In this document: positions 55,158 to 64,000 of the stretch, one piece after another
Layout of the letters: the number at the start of each line of letters is the position of its first letter
Position numbering within the stretch: the stretch's first letter is position 1
Origin: Actinomycetota bacterium
GTDB lineage: Bacteria; Actinomycetota; Rubrobacteria; Rubrobacterales; Rubrobacteraceae
Reading direction: 5' to 3'
NCBI GenBank assembly: GCA_902810695.1
Contig: CADDYV010000010.1
Span: 25,119-89,118 of the forward strand
DNA: 64,000 nucleotides
Translations under genes and position numbers: made by a program
The notes under the pieces: generated by a model
Databases searched by the model: none
What the model saw: the letters and a program-made list of their open reading frames with translations, nothing else
Told to the model about the DNA's origin: nothing

Positions 55158-56022
55158 CACAACAATGGCACAGCGTCCGGATCGGAAGGGTGGTACGCCG
55201 GAGCTACTTCCGAGCTACTTCGCCCACATTGACACGGGTAGGCTTCTGACGCACCAGGAGGAGATAGATCTCTCCAAGCGGGCGAAGGCTGGCGACAAAA
55301 AGGCTCGCCAGAAGCTGATCGAGAAGAACCTGCGTCTGGTCGTCTCGGTTGCCAAGAAGTACCGTGGGATGGGATTGCCGTTCGAAGATCTCATCCAGGA
55401 GGGCAATATCGGGCTGATGAAGGCGGTCGAGAAGTTCGACCCCGACAGGGGATACCGCTTCTCCACCTATGCCACCTGGTGGGTCCGGCAGGCTGTGCAG
55501 CGGGCTGTAGCTGACAAGGGACGCACCATTCGCGTACCCGTGCACATGAGTGAGAAGATCCGCAAGATGGCCCGCGCCTACAACGAGCTTTCGGCCGAAC
55601 TGGAGCGCGAACCGACCGATGAGGAGGTTGCCAGCCGCATCGGGTGGACCCCGGATGAGGTTCGGGAGGTCAAGGGCGCGATGCCGGACGCCACGAGCCT
55701 CAATCAGCCTCTGAGCACGGAGAAGGACGCCTCGGAACTCGGCGAGTTCGTCGAGGACGAGGGAGCCTCGAACACGCCCGAGACGGTCGTGCAGGGAATG
55801 GAGACTGCCCGGATTGGTGAGATGATAGAGCGGCTGCCGGAGCGCAACCGCTACGTCCTGGTCCGGCGCTACGGCCTCGACGACCAGAAGTCTGCCACGC
55901 TGGCTGAGCTCAGCGATGAGCTGGGCGTCTCGCGGGAGCGGGTCCGCCAGCTCCAGCGCGAGGCCGAGCAGATGCTCCGGGCCGGCGAGTTCGGCGGCAG
56001 GATGGCAACCCACGCCGCCTAA
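55147..56022 (+). CDS. RNA polymerase sigma factor, sigma-70 group 2 type
   Basis: A 291-residue sigma factor with regions 1.2-4.2. Region 2 is [41 protein letters not shown] in parts [12 protein letters not shown] and [18 protein letters not shown], with [10 protein letters not shown] for -10 recognition. Region 4 ends [21 protein letters not shown]. It lacks the long region 1.1 and the acidic insertion of a principal sigma, so it is probably an alternative (SigB/HrdB-relative) factor. GTG 55147 has GAGGAGG. A strong promoter precedes it. Confidence 0.92.
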   Translation: MEDNTTMAQRPDRKGGTPELLPSYFAHIDTGRLLTHQEEIDLSKRAKAGDKKARQKLIEKNLRLVVSVAKKYRGMGLPFEDLIQEGNIGLMKAVEKFDPDRGYRFSTYATWWVRQAVQRAVADKGRTIRVPVHMSEKIRKMARAYNELSAELEREPTDEEVASRIGWTPDEVREVKGAMPDATSLNQPLSTEKDASELGEFVEDEGASNTPETVVQGMETARIGEMIERLPERNRYVLVRRYGLDDQKSATLAELSDELGVSRERVRQLQREAEQMLRAGEFGGRMATHAA

Positions 56023-56044
56023 GGGCGGTTTTCGCCGCGACCAC

Positions 56045-56085
56045 AAGAGCCCCCGCGCTACTCTGCGGGGGCTCTTTTATTTTTC
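56045..56085. terminator. Bidirectional terminator between sigma and DedA-PAP2 genes
   Basis: AAGAGCCCCCGC (56045-56056) and GCGGGGGCTCTT (56065-56076) form a 12-bp stem with an 8-nt loop. Runs of T follow on the plus strand (TTTTATTTTT) and of A precede, so it can end both converging genes. The DedA-PAP2 stop lies at its edge. Confidence 0.85.
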
Positions 56086-57525
56086 TGAAACTCCTATTCG
56101 GGAAGAGGATTTCTGATCTGAGGCCCGGTCGTTATCGTTAGTCTTGCTACCGTGCAGGCGGCGGAAGATCTCAGCCGCCGTCAGATAGAGCGAAGCCCAC
56201 ACCCCGCCGAGGGTCCAGCCGGCGAGAACATCGCTCGGGTAGTGGGCTCCGACGTAGACTCGCCCCAGACCCACCAGCAGCGATATTGCGATAACGACCA
56301 GCCCCGCTCTGGCCTTCGCCCGCCAGGAAGCTGCCCATTTTCCTGGTGGACGGATGCTGAACAGGTACCAGACGGCGGCCCCGACCGCAACAGCCGCCAT
56401 GGCGTGCGCGCTGGGAAAGCTCGTGTTTCCCGTTTCGTGAACCAGTTGCAACGAGAGCGGTGGCCGGGGACGGTGGAAGATGAACTTGAAGAGCTCGGCC
56501 AGGACCCCCGTTCCGAACGCCGCCGCCGCCAGCACGACCCCGGAGAAGGTGTTCTGGAAGTCTCTGCGCTTGAGCCCTAGGATCAGCAGTACCACTCCCG
56601 CCAGTACTCCCGCCGGGAGCACTACCTCGGGCGCGAAAATATTATCCAGCACGATGGCCGCCGTGGTCAGATGGGCTTCGCTGTGAGAGTGGGCGAAGCG
56701 CAGGATCGCCAGGTCCATGTGGACGAGCGGATCGCGGGACAGAATATCCTCGGCGATGCTGCCGAAAGCCCATGAGAAGAGCCCCGCGAAGACGAGGCCG
56801 GAGGTCAGGGCGAGCCCGTAGACCTCGCGTGGAGAGAAGCGCCGCACGAGCCAGAGCCCAGCGGGCGTTTGCAGGAAGGTCTGCAGCCGTCTACCACCCA
56901 GGCGTTCGAGAATGCGTCGCGTCTGCTCGGGGTGGGAGTTGATCCAGCGGTAAGCCAGGTAGAGGATCACACCCAGAGCAACCAGAACCGCCAGCAAGAT
57001 GGTAGCGCGGCCCGCCCACCGCTCCAGGAGCCCGATGCTTCCTCCCAAAAGGTAACCCGCCAGCACCGCCGCCGTCGCCCAGACCGCTCCGCCCAGGACG
57101 TTATAGAGCAGGAAAGTTCCCGCGCGCATGCGGCTCATGCCCGCTACGAGCGCCCCGAAGACCCGCAAACCCGCGAAGAAGCGGGCAAAAAAGACCGCCT
57201 TCCCGCCGTGACGCTCGAAGAACCTCTCCGCGTGACCGAGTCTTTGGGGTGTGATCTTTACGTATTTACCCCACCGCAGGATGAAGGGACGGCCGCCTTT
57301 ACGCCCGACGAAATAGCCGAACTCGTTTCCGATGATGGTCCCGATGATGCCGAACAGGATCGCGTCTCCCACGTCCAGGCTGCCTCGCTGGGCCATGATC
57401 CCGGCGGCTATGAGGATGGTCTCTCCAGGTAGAGGAATCCCGGTGCTCTCGGCCATCACCCCCAGCAGGATAACCAGATAGCCGTAGTGGATGATGAGAG
57501 AGAAGATCTGGTTCAAAGCGTGCAA
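56077..57525 (-). CDS. DedA (VTT) - PAP2 phosphatase fusion protein
   Basis: A 482-residue membrane protein. Residues 1-200 are DedA: EFGYFVGRKGGRP and FARFFAGLRVFGALVAGMSRM carry the conserved Gly/Arg. Residues about 240-460 are a PAP2 domain with KFIFHRPRP, NTSFPSAHAMAA and RVYVGAHYPSDVLAG, the three acid phosphatase motifs. DedA proteins flip or recycle lipid carriers and PAP2 removes phosphate from lipids such as undecaprenyl diphosphate; the fusion suggests lipid-carrier recycling. TTG 57525 lacks a strong ribosome site. Confidence 0.93.
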   Translation of the reverse strand: MHALNQIFSLIIHYGYLVILLGVMAESTGIPLPGETILIAAGIMAQRGSLDVGDAILFGIIGTIIGNEFGYFVGRKGGRPFILRWGKYVKITPQRLGHAERFFERHGGKAVFFARFFAGLRVFGALVAGMSRMRAGTFLLYNVLGGAVWATAAVLAGYLLGGSIGLLERWAGRATILLAVLVALGVILYLAYRWINSHPEQTRRILERLGGRRLQTFLQTPAGLWLVRRFSPREVYGLALTSGLVFAGLFSWAFGSIAEDILSRDPLVHMDLAILRFAHSHSEAHLTTAAIVLDNIFAPEVVLPAGVLAGVVLLILGLKRRDFQNTFSGVVLAAAAFGTGVLAELFKFIFHRPRPPLSLQLVHETGNTSFPSAHAMAAVAVGAAVWYLFSIRPPGKWAASWRAKARAGLVVIAISLLVGLGRVYVGAHYPSDVLAGWTLGGVWASLYLTAAEIFRRLHGSKTNDNDRASDQKSSSRIGVSEK

Positions 57526-57651
57526 AAAGCCCTGGCTCCTTCTCTGGGCAAAGAAGCTTTACCGCAGGTCAGCGCATCCCCGCGCGTTTTCTGTAACTCA
57601 AGTATATACGCACGAGAGGGATAGCAGTTGCGAGAGGAGTTACGCCCGGAG

Positions 57652-58671
57652 CTAGACGGGGATCTGGAGAACGATCTTTCCTATGCCCGTGCCTTCCTCC
57701 ATGTACTCCTGCGCGGCGGTCGTCTCCTCCAGCGGGAAGGTTTTGTTTATGACCGGTTGCAGACCCCGGTCCCCGTAAAGCTTGAGCATGGCCTCGAACT
57801 CCTGGTTCGTGCCCATCGCGGTACCGCGCACGTCGAGCTGTTTGAGGAAGATCCGGGGCATCGTAATCTGCACCTTTGGGCTCGCCGTCGCCCCGAAGGT
57901 AACGATCCGGCTCCCGGGCCTGGCAAGCGAGAGCAGCGCATCGAAGATATCACCGCCCACGCTGTCTACCGAGAGATCAACACCCCCGGTCATCTCTCTC
58001 AGTTCTCTGGACCAGTTTTCGTTTTCATAGGTGACCCCGTCTTCGGCTCCGAGTTCCCTGGCCTTCTCGATCTTCTCCTGGCTGCTGGAGGTTACGAAGA
58101 CCCGGGCTTCGAGGGCCACCGCGATCTGGACGAGGAAGGTTGCAACGCCACCGCCTGCTCCTGGTATGAGAACGGTCTCGCCGGGCTGCACCTCGCCACG
58201 CGTAACGAGCGCCCGGTAGGCGGTCAGGGCTCCGAGTGGTATGGCCGCCGCCTGCTCGTGGGTGAGGTGCGCGGGCTTGGGGAAGACGTTCTCGGTAGGG
58301 ACTTTGACGAGCTGGGCATAGGTGCCGTTGTCCGGCAGGCCGAGGATGCGGTAGTCCTTGCCCGGTACGCGCGAATCTTCACCCCAGTAGAGCGCCGGGT
58401 TGATGACCACCTCGCTGCCTTCCGGAGGAAGGGTTTCCGCCCCGTCACCGTGGGTGACGATCTCGCCGGAACCGTCGGAGCCCAGGATGACCGGCAGGGC
58501 GTCTGCTTTCGCTCCGGGATAGAGGCCGCGGGTTACGAACACATCGCGGCGGTTGAGCGCGGCGGCGTGAAGCCTTACGAGAGTTTCTCCTGGACCTGGT
58601 TCAGGATCAGGAGCATCCTCGTAGCGGAGCTTCTCCGGGCCACCGAGCTCGTGCAGGACTACCGCTTTCAT
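57652..58671 (-). CDS. Zinc-type MDR alcohol dehydrogenase / NADPH:quinone reductase
   Basis: A 339-residue MDR-fold oxidoreductase. The N-terminal catalytic domain (MKAVVLHELGGPEKLRYEDAPDPEPG, then LNRRDVFVTRG) lacks the usual structural zinc cysteines. The NADPH-binding fold is LIPGAGGGVATFLVQIAVAL. Members reduce quinones or enoyl compounds. ATG follows GGGAGGGACG. It lies downstream of an acyl-CoA dehydrogenase on the same strand; a link to lipid oxidation is positional only. Confidence 0.88.
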   Translation of the reverse strand: MKAVVLHELGGPEKLRYEDAPDPEPGPGETLVRLHAAALNRRDVFVTRGLYPGAKADALPVILGSDGSGEIVTHGDGAETLPPEGSEVVINPALYWGEDSRVPGKDYRILGLPDNGTYAQLVKVPTENVFPKPAHLTHEQAAAIPLGALTAYRALVTRGEVQPGETVLIPGAGGGVATFLVQIAVALEARVFVTSSSQEKIEKARELGAEDGVTYENENWSRELREMTGGVDLSVDSVGGDIFDALLSLARPGSRIVTFGATASPKVQITMPRIFLKQLDVRGTAMGTNQEFEAMLKLYGDRGLQPVINKTFPLEETTAAQEYMEEGTGIGKIVLQIPV

Positions 58672-58779
58672 CGTCCCTCCCTCTTCGCTTTAGGTTCGGC
58701 CTTACTCTACCTATTCTTATCCCAGGGCACAGGAAAGTAATCGTGGGAAGACTGTGCCGGTGTTATTCCTTTGTGGTTC

Positions 58780-59979
58780 TCAGCCTTTCCTGCTCGGGGC
58801 CATGGCCTGCACGCCCGTGATCTCGCGTCCCACGATCAGGGACTGCACGATATCTGTACCCTCGTAGGTGTAGACGATCTCCATGTCCGCCAGGTGCTTG
58901 GCGACGAGGTATTCCAGGAGAACACCGTTGCCGCCGAGGATGTCGCGGGCGTCGGCGCAGACCTGCTTGGCCTTCCTGGCGACGCTCATCTTCGCCAGAG
59001 AAGCCATCCCGCCGGTCATCTTGCCCTCCTCAAAGAGCTGCCCGAGCCGGAAGCACAGAAGCTGGATGTGCGTGATCTCCGCGAGCATGTTCGCGAGCTT
59101 GTTCTGGATGAGCTGGTAGCTCTCCAGCGGGCGCGTGAAGATCTTGCGCTCCTTCGCGTACTGCAGCGCGGCCTCGTAGCACGCTACCGCGTGTCCGATG
59201 CCCTCCCACGCCACGCCGTAGCGCGTGGCGGTCAGAACCTTCGAGGTATCCTTGAAGGAGTTGGCGTGCTCCAGCTTGTTCTCCGCCGGTACCCGGACGT
59301 TATCCAGCATGACCTCCGCCTGCCAGACGGCCCTCTTGCCCATCTTGCCGGTCTGGACCCTGGTCGAAAGCCCCTCGGAGCCTTTCTCGACCAGGAAACC
59401 TTTGACCTCGCCATCCTCGGCGCTGCGCGCCCAGACGATGATAACATCGGCGAAGGAGGCGTTGCCGATCCACTTCTTGTGCGCGTTCAGCACGTACTCG
59501 TCACCGTCGCGCACCGCGCTCGACTCCAGCATCACGATGTCGGAGCCGTGATCTGGCTCGGTGAGGGCAAATGCCCCTATCTTCTCCATCCTCGCCATCT
59601 GAGGCAGCCACTTCTCCTTCTGCTCCTCGCTCCCGAGTATGGCTATCGAGCCCATCGCGAGCCCCGAGTGGACGCCGAAGAAGGTGTTGAGGCTCCCGTC
59701 GCCCCTCGCAAGCTCCGCTCCGACGAGCCCCTCCGCTATGTGGCTCATTCCCGGACACCCGTAGCCTTTTATGCTGGTGCCCGCGATCCCCAACTCGGCG
59801 AACTTGGGGATCATCTCGAACGGGAACTCCGCCCGATCCCAGTAGTCGTTCATCACCGGGATGATCTCCCGGTCACAGAACTCTCTCACCTTGTCCCGGA
59901 TCTGACGCTCCTCATCGGTCAAAAGCTCTTCGATGAGATAGTAGTCGGTCCCCAGGGACGTGCTGATGTCAGCGATCAA
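58780..59979 (-). CDS. Acyl-CoA dehydrogenase (glutaryl-CoA dehydrogenase-like group)
   Basis: A 399-residue FAD enzyme. IGAFALTEPDHGSDI is the substrate-binding signature, KKWIGNASFADVIIVWAR, GVAWEGIGHAVACYE and DARDILGGNGVLLEYLVAKHLADMEIVYTYEGTDIVQSL in parts are family stretches. The YEGT motif marks the catalytic-glutamate region. It resembles glutaryl-CoA or short-chain dehydrogenases more than long-chain ones. TTG 59979 has AAGGAGGAG upstream. It diverges from the PadR-fadN-fadA run and probably is part of the same pathway. Confidence 0.92.
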   Translation of the reverse strand: MIADISTSLGTDYYLIEELLTDEERQIRDKVREFCDREIIPVMNDYWDRAEFPFEMIPKFAELGIAGTSIKGYGCPGMSHIAEGLVGAELARGDGSLNTFFGVHSGLAMGSIAILGSEEQKEKWLPQMARMEKIGAFALTEPDHGSDIVMLESSAVRDGDEYVLNAHKKWIGNASFADVIIVWARSAEDGEVKGFLVEKGSEGLSTRVQTGKMGKRAVWQAEVMLDNVRVPAENKLEHANSFKDTSKVLTATRYGVAWEGIGHAVACYEAALQYAKERKIFTRPLESYQLIQNKLANMLAEITHIQLLCFRLGQLFEEGKMTGGMASLAKMSVARKAKQVCADARDILGGNGVLLEYLVAKHLADMEIVYTYEGTDIVQSLIVGREITGVQAMAPSRKG

Positions 59980-60058
59980 AGTAGCTACTCCTCCTTATCT
60001 GCTCCACATACGCCCGCAACTCTACCATGCCGGAAATACTCCCGGCTCGTTTCCACGA

Positions 60059-60091
60059 GTTATCAGAGGTGTTATTATCACAACTGATAAC
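60059..60091. promoter_or_regulatory. Inverted repeat between acyl-CoA dehydrogenase and PadR genes
   Basis: GTTATCAG (60059-60066) and CTGATAAC (60084-60091) are exact inverted 8-mers 17 nt apart, in the divergent promoter region. An inner GTTAT at 60071-60075 also pairs with the ATAAC end. It is the natural target for the adjacent PadR regulator; that assignment is inferred. Confidence 0.5.
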
Positions 60092-60148
60092 ATTTTACAG
60101 CTTTTCGAGGAGGGGCGTCATGCAACGGACGACGGAGAGGAGAGGCGG

Positions 60149-60556
60149 TTGGTAGAGTCGGCGGAGTTTGAGCGGGGAGAGAAGCCTACCGAAGCGGCGA
60201 CGCCCAGAGACATATTCCTGAGCGAAGTCAAGTCGCGGAGCGTGTTTCCGCTCCTGATCCTGCACCTGGTCCGAAAGCAGCCGGAGTACGGGAACAGCAT
60301 CATCCAGCAGATAAAAGATCTCAGCGACGGCGTGATGAGCGTCTCGCCGAACACGGTTTATCCACTCTTGAGGCGGCTTGAGGAGAAAGGATACGTCGTC
60401 GGGGAGTGGGAGAAGCCCGAAACCCGCAGCCGGCGCTTCTACACCATCACTCCCGCGGGAGAAGAGAAGTACGAAGAGATGAAGTCGCGCTTCGAGGAGC
60501 ACCTTTTGCGGGTAATAAAGGTTGCTGAGAGGTTGCACGAGGAGATCTACGGTTGA
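60149..60556 (+). CDS. PadR-family transcriptional regulator
   Basis: A 135-residue winged-helix regulator. FPLLILHLVRKQPEYGNSII, then VSPNTVYPLLRRLEEKGYV are the PadR helices, and TRSRRFYTITPAGEEKYEEM the wing and start of the dimer helix. The frame is open upstream to 59960, but TTG 60149 has GAGAGGAGAGG and fits the domain start. It precedes fadN by 13 nt, so it is probably in the operon that it controls; PadR regulators usually repress. Confidence 0.85.
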   Translation: MVESAEFERGEKPTEAATPRDIFLSEVKSRSVFPLLILHLVRKQPEYGNSIIQQIKDLSDGVMSVSPNTVYPLLRRLEEKGYVVGEWEKPETRSRRFYTITPAGEEKYEEMKSRFEEHLLRVIKVAERLHEEIYG

Positions 60557-60569
60557 TTAGGGAGGTTGT

Positions 60570-62942
60570 ATGACACGCCGGATAAGACGGGCAGCCGTGC
60601 TGGGCGCGGGGACGATGGGCGCGGCCATCGCCGCCCACTGCGCCAACGCCGGGCTCGAAGTTGACCTGCTCGATATTGCACCCCAGGACGGGGAAGACAA
60701 GAACGCCGTCGTAAAGGGTGGTTTCGAGCGGATGAAGAAGGCCCGTCCCGCCGCGCTGATGAGCGAGCACGCCGCCGGGCGGATACGCCTCGGGAACTTC
60801 GAGGACGATCTCGAACGAATTTCTGAGGCGGATTGGATCCTCGAAGCCATAGTCGAGAAGCTGGAACCCAAAAGAGAGCTCTGGGCACGTGTCGAGAAGC
60901 TGGCGGGCGAGGAGGCGGTGCTCTCCTCCAACACCTCCGGGATACCGCTCTCCAGCATCGCCGAGGGGCGTAGCCAAAACTTCAGGAGACGCTTTCTCGG
61001 GACGCACTTCTTCAACCCGCCGCGCTATCTGAAGCTGCTGGAGATCATCCCCACGGAAGACACTGACAGGCAGACAGTCGAGGACGTACGCGAGTTCGGG
61101 GAGCGCGTGCTGGGCAAGGGTGGTGTGATCGCCAAGGACACGCCCAACTTCATCGGCAACCGCTTAGGCAGCTTCTCCGGGATGAACTCTATCCGCTACA
61201 TCTTCGAGAACGGCTTCGGCATCGAGGAGGTAGACGCGCTCACCGGACCCCTGATCGGGCGTCCCAAAACCGCCACCTTCAGGCTGATGGACCAGGTTGG
61301 TCTCGATATCGCCATCGGTGTTGCCGAGAATCTCTACGAGCTGGTGCCGGAGGACGAGTCGCGCGAGCAGTTGAAGGTGCCGAAGCCCCTCAAGGAGATG
61401 CAGGAGCGCAACCTGCTCGGCATCAAGACCGGGAGCGGATTCTACAAGCGCACCAGGCGTGACGGCAAAACCGTCTTCGACGTGCTGAACCTGGAGACCT
61501 TCGAGTACGAGCCGCCGCAGAACCCCGAAGTCCCGCTCGCAGAGGAGGCGAGGAAGCAGGGAGATATCGGAGCGAGGCTCCGCTTCATCATGTCCAGGGC
61601 CGACGAGGACCGGCACGCGAGGATGCTCCGGGACACCATCCTGCCCGACCTTGCCTACGCTTCCCGCAGGGTGCCGGAGATATCCGACACTCTAGAGGAC
61701 GTGGACCACGCGATGGAGTGGGGCTTCGGGCACGAGGCCGGGCCTTTCAGGATGTGGGACCTCCTCGGCGTGCGCGAGACAGTGGAGCGGATGGACTCAC
61801 TTGGCATCGAGGTCGCCGGCTGGGTCAGAGAAATGCTCGAAGCGGGCAACGAGAGCTTCTACAAGAAAGAGGGCACGAAAGAATTCCAGTACAGCCCGCT
61901 CACGAAGCAATACGAGCCGGTGCGCGAGGACCCGCTCAAGATCTCGCTGGACAAACTCCGCGAGGAGGGCAAAGAGCTTGCGCGCAACGACTCGGCGAGC
62001 GTCCTTGAGCTCGGAGACGGGGTGCTGTGCTTCGAGATCCACTCCAGGGCCAACGCCATAGACGCGGGCGTAGCCGAGATGGGCTACCGGGCGCTGCGGA
62101 TGCTCGAAGAGGACGACTGGCTGGGGCTCGTGATCGCCAACGAAGGCCGCAACTTCTGCGTCGGCGCGAACCTCGGGGAAGTCGCGGGCGGCGTCCAGAT
62201 GGGCGCGTTCGATGAGATCGGCAAGCGCGTAGAGGCTCTGCAGAACCTCTTGATGGGCTTCCGGTTCGCGGCCAAGCCGGTCGTCGCCGCCCCGCACGGC
62301 CAGACCCTGGGCGGTGGGGCCGAGATCTGCCTGCACTCCGACCGGGTCGTCGCGGCGGGCGAGACCTACATGGGCCTCGTCGAAGTCGGTGTCGGCCTGA
62401 TCCCCGCCGGAGGCGGGACCAAAGAGCTTCTACGCAGGATCGTCTCCTCCGCGATGACTTCGTCCGCCGTGCCGCCGCTTCCCTACCTGCAGCGGGCGTT
62501 CGAAACCATAGCGATGGCGAAGACCGCAACCAGCGCCCTGGAGGCGCGAGAGATGGGCTTTCTCAAGGACGACGATAGGGTGGTGATGAACGCGGACCAC
62601 CTGATCCACACCGCCAAACGTGAGGTCCTGGATCTCGCTGACGGCTACACGCCCCCCGCCCGCGACAGGTCCATCTACGCCGCGGGACCTTCCCTGCGCG
62701 CCGCGCTGGAGATGGGCGTGAGAACCATGCAGTGGGGGCACTACGCCACCGAGTACGACGGCGTCATAGCCGAGCACCTGGCTCACGTCCTCACCGGCGG
62801 GGACATCTCCGGCCCGCAGTGGGTAACAGAGGACTACATACTAAAACTCGAAAGAGGGGCGTTCCTCGCGCTACTGAAAAACGAGAAGACGATGGAACGT
62901 ATCAAAGGGATGCTTGAGACCGGGAAGCCGCTTCGCAATTAG
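60570..62942 (+). CDS. fadN: 3-Hydroxyacyl-CoA dehydrogenase / enoyl-CoA hydratase fusion (FadN type)
   Basis: A 790-residue bifunctional beta-oxidation enzyme. The N-terminal half is the NAD-binding dehydrogenase (GAGTMGAAIAAHCANAG; FFNPPRYLKLLEIIP; KDTPNFIGNRLGSF). The C-terminal half (about 490-700) is a crotonase domain with FCVGANLGEVAGG and GQTLGGGAEICLHSDRVVA. Dehydrogenase-before-hydratase order is that of Bacillus FadN, the reverse of E. coli FadB. A thiolase gene follows. A PadR gene precedes it by 13 nt. Confidence 0.95.
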   Translation: MTRRIRRAAVLGAGTMGAAIAAHCANAGLEVDLLDIAPQDGEDKNAVVKGGFERMKKARPAALMSEHAAGRIRLGNFEDDLERISEADWILEAIVEKLEPKRELWARVEKLAGEEAVLSSNTSGIPLSSIAEGRSQNFRRRFLGTHFFNPPRYLKLLEIIPTEDTDRQTVEDVREFGERVLGKGGVIAKDTPNFIGNRLGSFSGMNSIRYIFENGFGIEEVDALTGPLIGRPKTATFRLMDQVGLDIAIGVAENLYELVPEDESREQLKVPKPLKEMQERNLLGIKTGSGFYKRTRRDGKTVFDVLNLETFEYEPPQNPEVPLAEEARKQGDIGARLRFIMSRADEDRHARMLRDTILPDLAYASRRVPEISDTLEDVDHAMEWGFGHEAGPFRMWDLLGVRETVERMDSLGIEVAGWVREMLEAGNESFYKKEGTKEFQYSPLTKQYEPVREDPLKISLDKLREEGKELARNDSASVLELGDGVLCFEIHSRANAIDAGVAEMGYRALRMLEEDDWLGLVIANEGRNFCVGANLGEVAGGVQMGAFDEIGKRVEALQNLLMGFRFAAKPVVAAPHGQTLGGGAEICLHSDRVVAAGETYMGLVEVGVGLIPAGGGTKELLRRIVSSAMTSSAVPPLPYLQRAFETIAMAKTATSALEAREMGFLKDDDRVVMNADHLIHTAKREVLDLADGYTPPARDRSIYAAGPSLRAALEMGVRTMQWGHYATEYDGVIAEHLAHVLTGGDISGPQWVTEDYILKLERGAFLALLKNEKTMERIKGMLETGKPLRN

Positions 62943-63029
62943 GCATCAAGGAGGTGGCGAGTAGGATCGAAGCTAATACCTGACGGCTGAAACCTAATGG
63001 CTAAAAACCTTTCCGACGGAGGAGGAAAA

Positions 63030-64000
63030 ATGAAGGAAGCCGTGATCGTCTCCGGTGCGCGGACCGCGGTAGGCCGGGCTCCTCGCGGGACGCTGAGAGA
63101 AGTCCATCCCGTGGACATGACCGCCGCGGCCATAAGGGAGGCGCTGGATCGCGCCGAGGGGCTCGACCCGCAGGAGATAGAGGACGTGATCATCGGCTGC
63201 GCGATGCCCGAAGGAACGCAGGGCTACAACGTCGCCAGGCTCTCATCGGTGCGGGCCGGTCTGCCGGATTCCGTCCCGGCGCAGACGGTGAACCGCTTCT
63301 GCTCCTCGGGTTTGCAGACCATCGCGCTCGCGGCGGAGCGGATCATGGTCGGGCACGCCACTACTATCATCGCGGGCGGGACGGAGCACATGTCCACCAC
63401 CATCGAGCTGCCGAACTTCTCTCCGAACCCGGCGCTCGTGGAGACCAACCCCGCCGTCTACATGGGCATGGGACTCACCGCCGAGCAGGTCGCAAAAGAG
63501 TTCAAGATATCACGCGAGGACCAGGACGAGTTCGCCCTCCGCAGCCACACTCTGGCCGCCAAAGCTGTTGACTCGGGGCTCTTCGACGAAGAGATCGTGC
63601 CGATCGAAGTCTCCTTCGAGTGGGTTGATGACGACGGCGAGGTTCACCACGAACGGACCATCTTCAAGCGCGACGAGGGTCCCAGACGGGACACCTCCGC
63701 CGAGGCGCTCGCGAAGCTCAAGCCGGCCTTCCAGCGTGACGGCACGGTTACGGCGGGGAACTCCTCGCAGCGCAGCGACGGCGCGGCGGCGGTCGTGGTC
63801 ATGGAGCGCGAGGAGGCCGAGCGGCGCGAGCTCACACCGCTGGCCCGGTTCGTCGGGTTCGCCGTCGGGGGTGTGAGGCCGGAGGTCATGGGCATCGGTC
63901 CGACGGTGGCGATCCCCAAAGTCCTGAAGCAGACCGGTCTCGGCCTCGACGAGATAGACCTCATCGAGTTCAACGAGGCGTTCGCGGCGCAGGCGCTGGC
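63030..64000 (+). CDS. fadA: Acetyl-CoA acyltransferase (thiolase), cut by window end
   Basis: The first 323 residues of a thiolase that releases acetyl-CoA in the last step of beta-oxidation. KEAVIVSGARTAVGRAPRG is the start, NRFCSSGLQTIALAAERI carries the nucleophilic cysteine and GGTEHMS follows. ATG 63030 has GGAGGAGG upstream. The catalytic His/Cys region in the C-terminal part begins at LIEFNEAFAAQ and is cut. It completes a FadN/FadA operon with the regulator and acyl-CoA dehydrogenases nearby. Confidence 0.95.
   Translation, partial: MKEAVIVSGARTAVGRAPRGTLREVHPVDMTAAAIREALDRAEGLDPQEIEDVIIGCAMPEGTQGYNVARLSSVRAGLPDSVPAQTVNRFCSSGLQTIALAAERIMVGHATTIIAGGTEHMSTTIELPNFSPNPALVETNPAVYMGMGLTAEQVAKEFKISREDQDEFALRSHTLAAKAVDSGLFDEEIVPIEVSFEWVDDDGEVHHERTIFKRDEGPRRDTSAEALAKLKPAFQRDGTVTAGNSSQRSDGAAAVVVMEREEAERRELTPLARFVGFAVGGVRPEVMGIGPTVAIPKVLKQTGLGLDEIDLIEFNEAFAAQAL

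Noticed and set aside
58771..60087. Plus-strand frame of 438 codons opposite the acyl-CoA dehydrogenase
   Set aside because: Antisense shadow; the opposite strand has the full family signature.

Overview
The window looks like a chromosomal segment of a high-GC Gram-positive, most likely a Rubrobacter-like actinobacterium. The evidence is an ileS T-box of the type seen in actinobacteria, a class E sortase paired with an LPXTG protein, many GTG and TTG starts with strong GGAGG sites, a cydDC / VKOR-like / cydAB respiratory cluster, and a FadN/FadA beta-oxidation pair. The genus is an inference; no rRNA or other marker is present. I see no tRNA, CRISPR array, insertion sequence or prophage.

Left part (1-12 kb): a PEBP lipoprotein, a family 2 glycosyltransferase, a 48-residue ORF that is little more than an LPGTG sorting signal, a GH18 protein cut by one in-frame amber codon, a HAD phosphatase overlapping mutM, a divergent EamA transporter/TetR pair with palindromic sites, three poorly characterised envelope-type genes, and ileS behind a T-box with an ATC specifier.

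12-18 kb is one functional block: ccdA, a thioredoxin-like protein, an OmpR-type regulator, its histidine kinase and a Tat-dependent sulfite-oxidase-like molybdoenzyme. Three intergenic sites in and around it carry pentamers repeated every 11 bp, each followed 9-10 nt later by a -10-like hexamer. The third precedes an unannotated hairpin RNA candidate with a six-C loop. I infer a local regulon.

18-24 kb holds endonuclease V, a family 5 solute-binding protein with two permeases (no ATPase in the window; the first permease appears to start at CTG behind a terminator), an LPNTG surface protein and its sortase, whose ribosome site lies inside a 14-bp hairpin. 24-34 kb is mixed metabolism and stress: HdeD, a zinc ribbon, acyl-CoA dehydrogenase, SBP56 behind a palindrome, CDF transporter, HtrA, SDR and GH15.

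34-42 kb is the cytochrome bd locus. 41-44 kb is an ABC-2 exporter. 44-49 kb has a YraQ-type permease with two YHS domains, and a PhoR/PhoB-like pair preceded by six 11-bp repeats and probably leaderless. 49-52 kb is archease-rtcB with a hydrolase. 53-57 kb has a transketolase, a group 2 sigma factor with a near-consensus promoter and an overlapping upstream ORF, and a DedA-PAP2 fusion. 57-64 kb is fatty-acid oxidation: quinone reductase, acyl-CoA dehydrogenase, PadR regulator with a palindrome, fadN and a truncated fadA running off the end.
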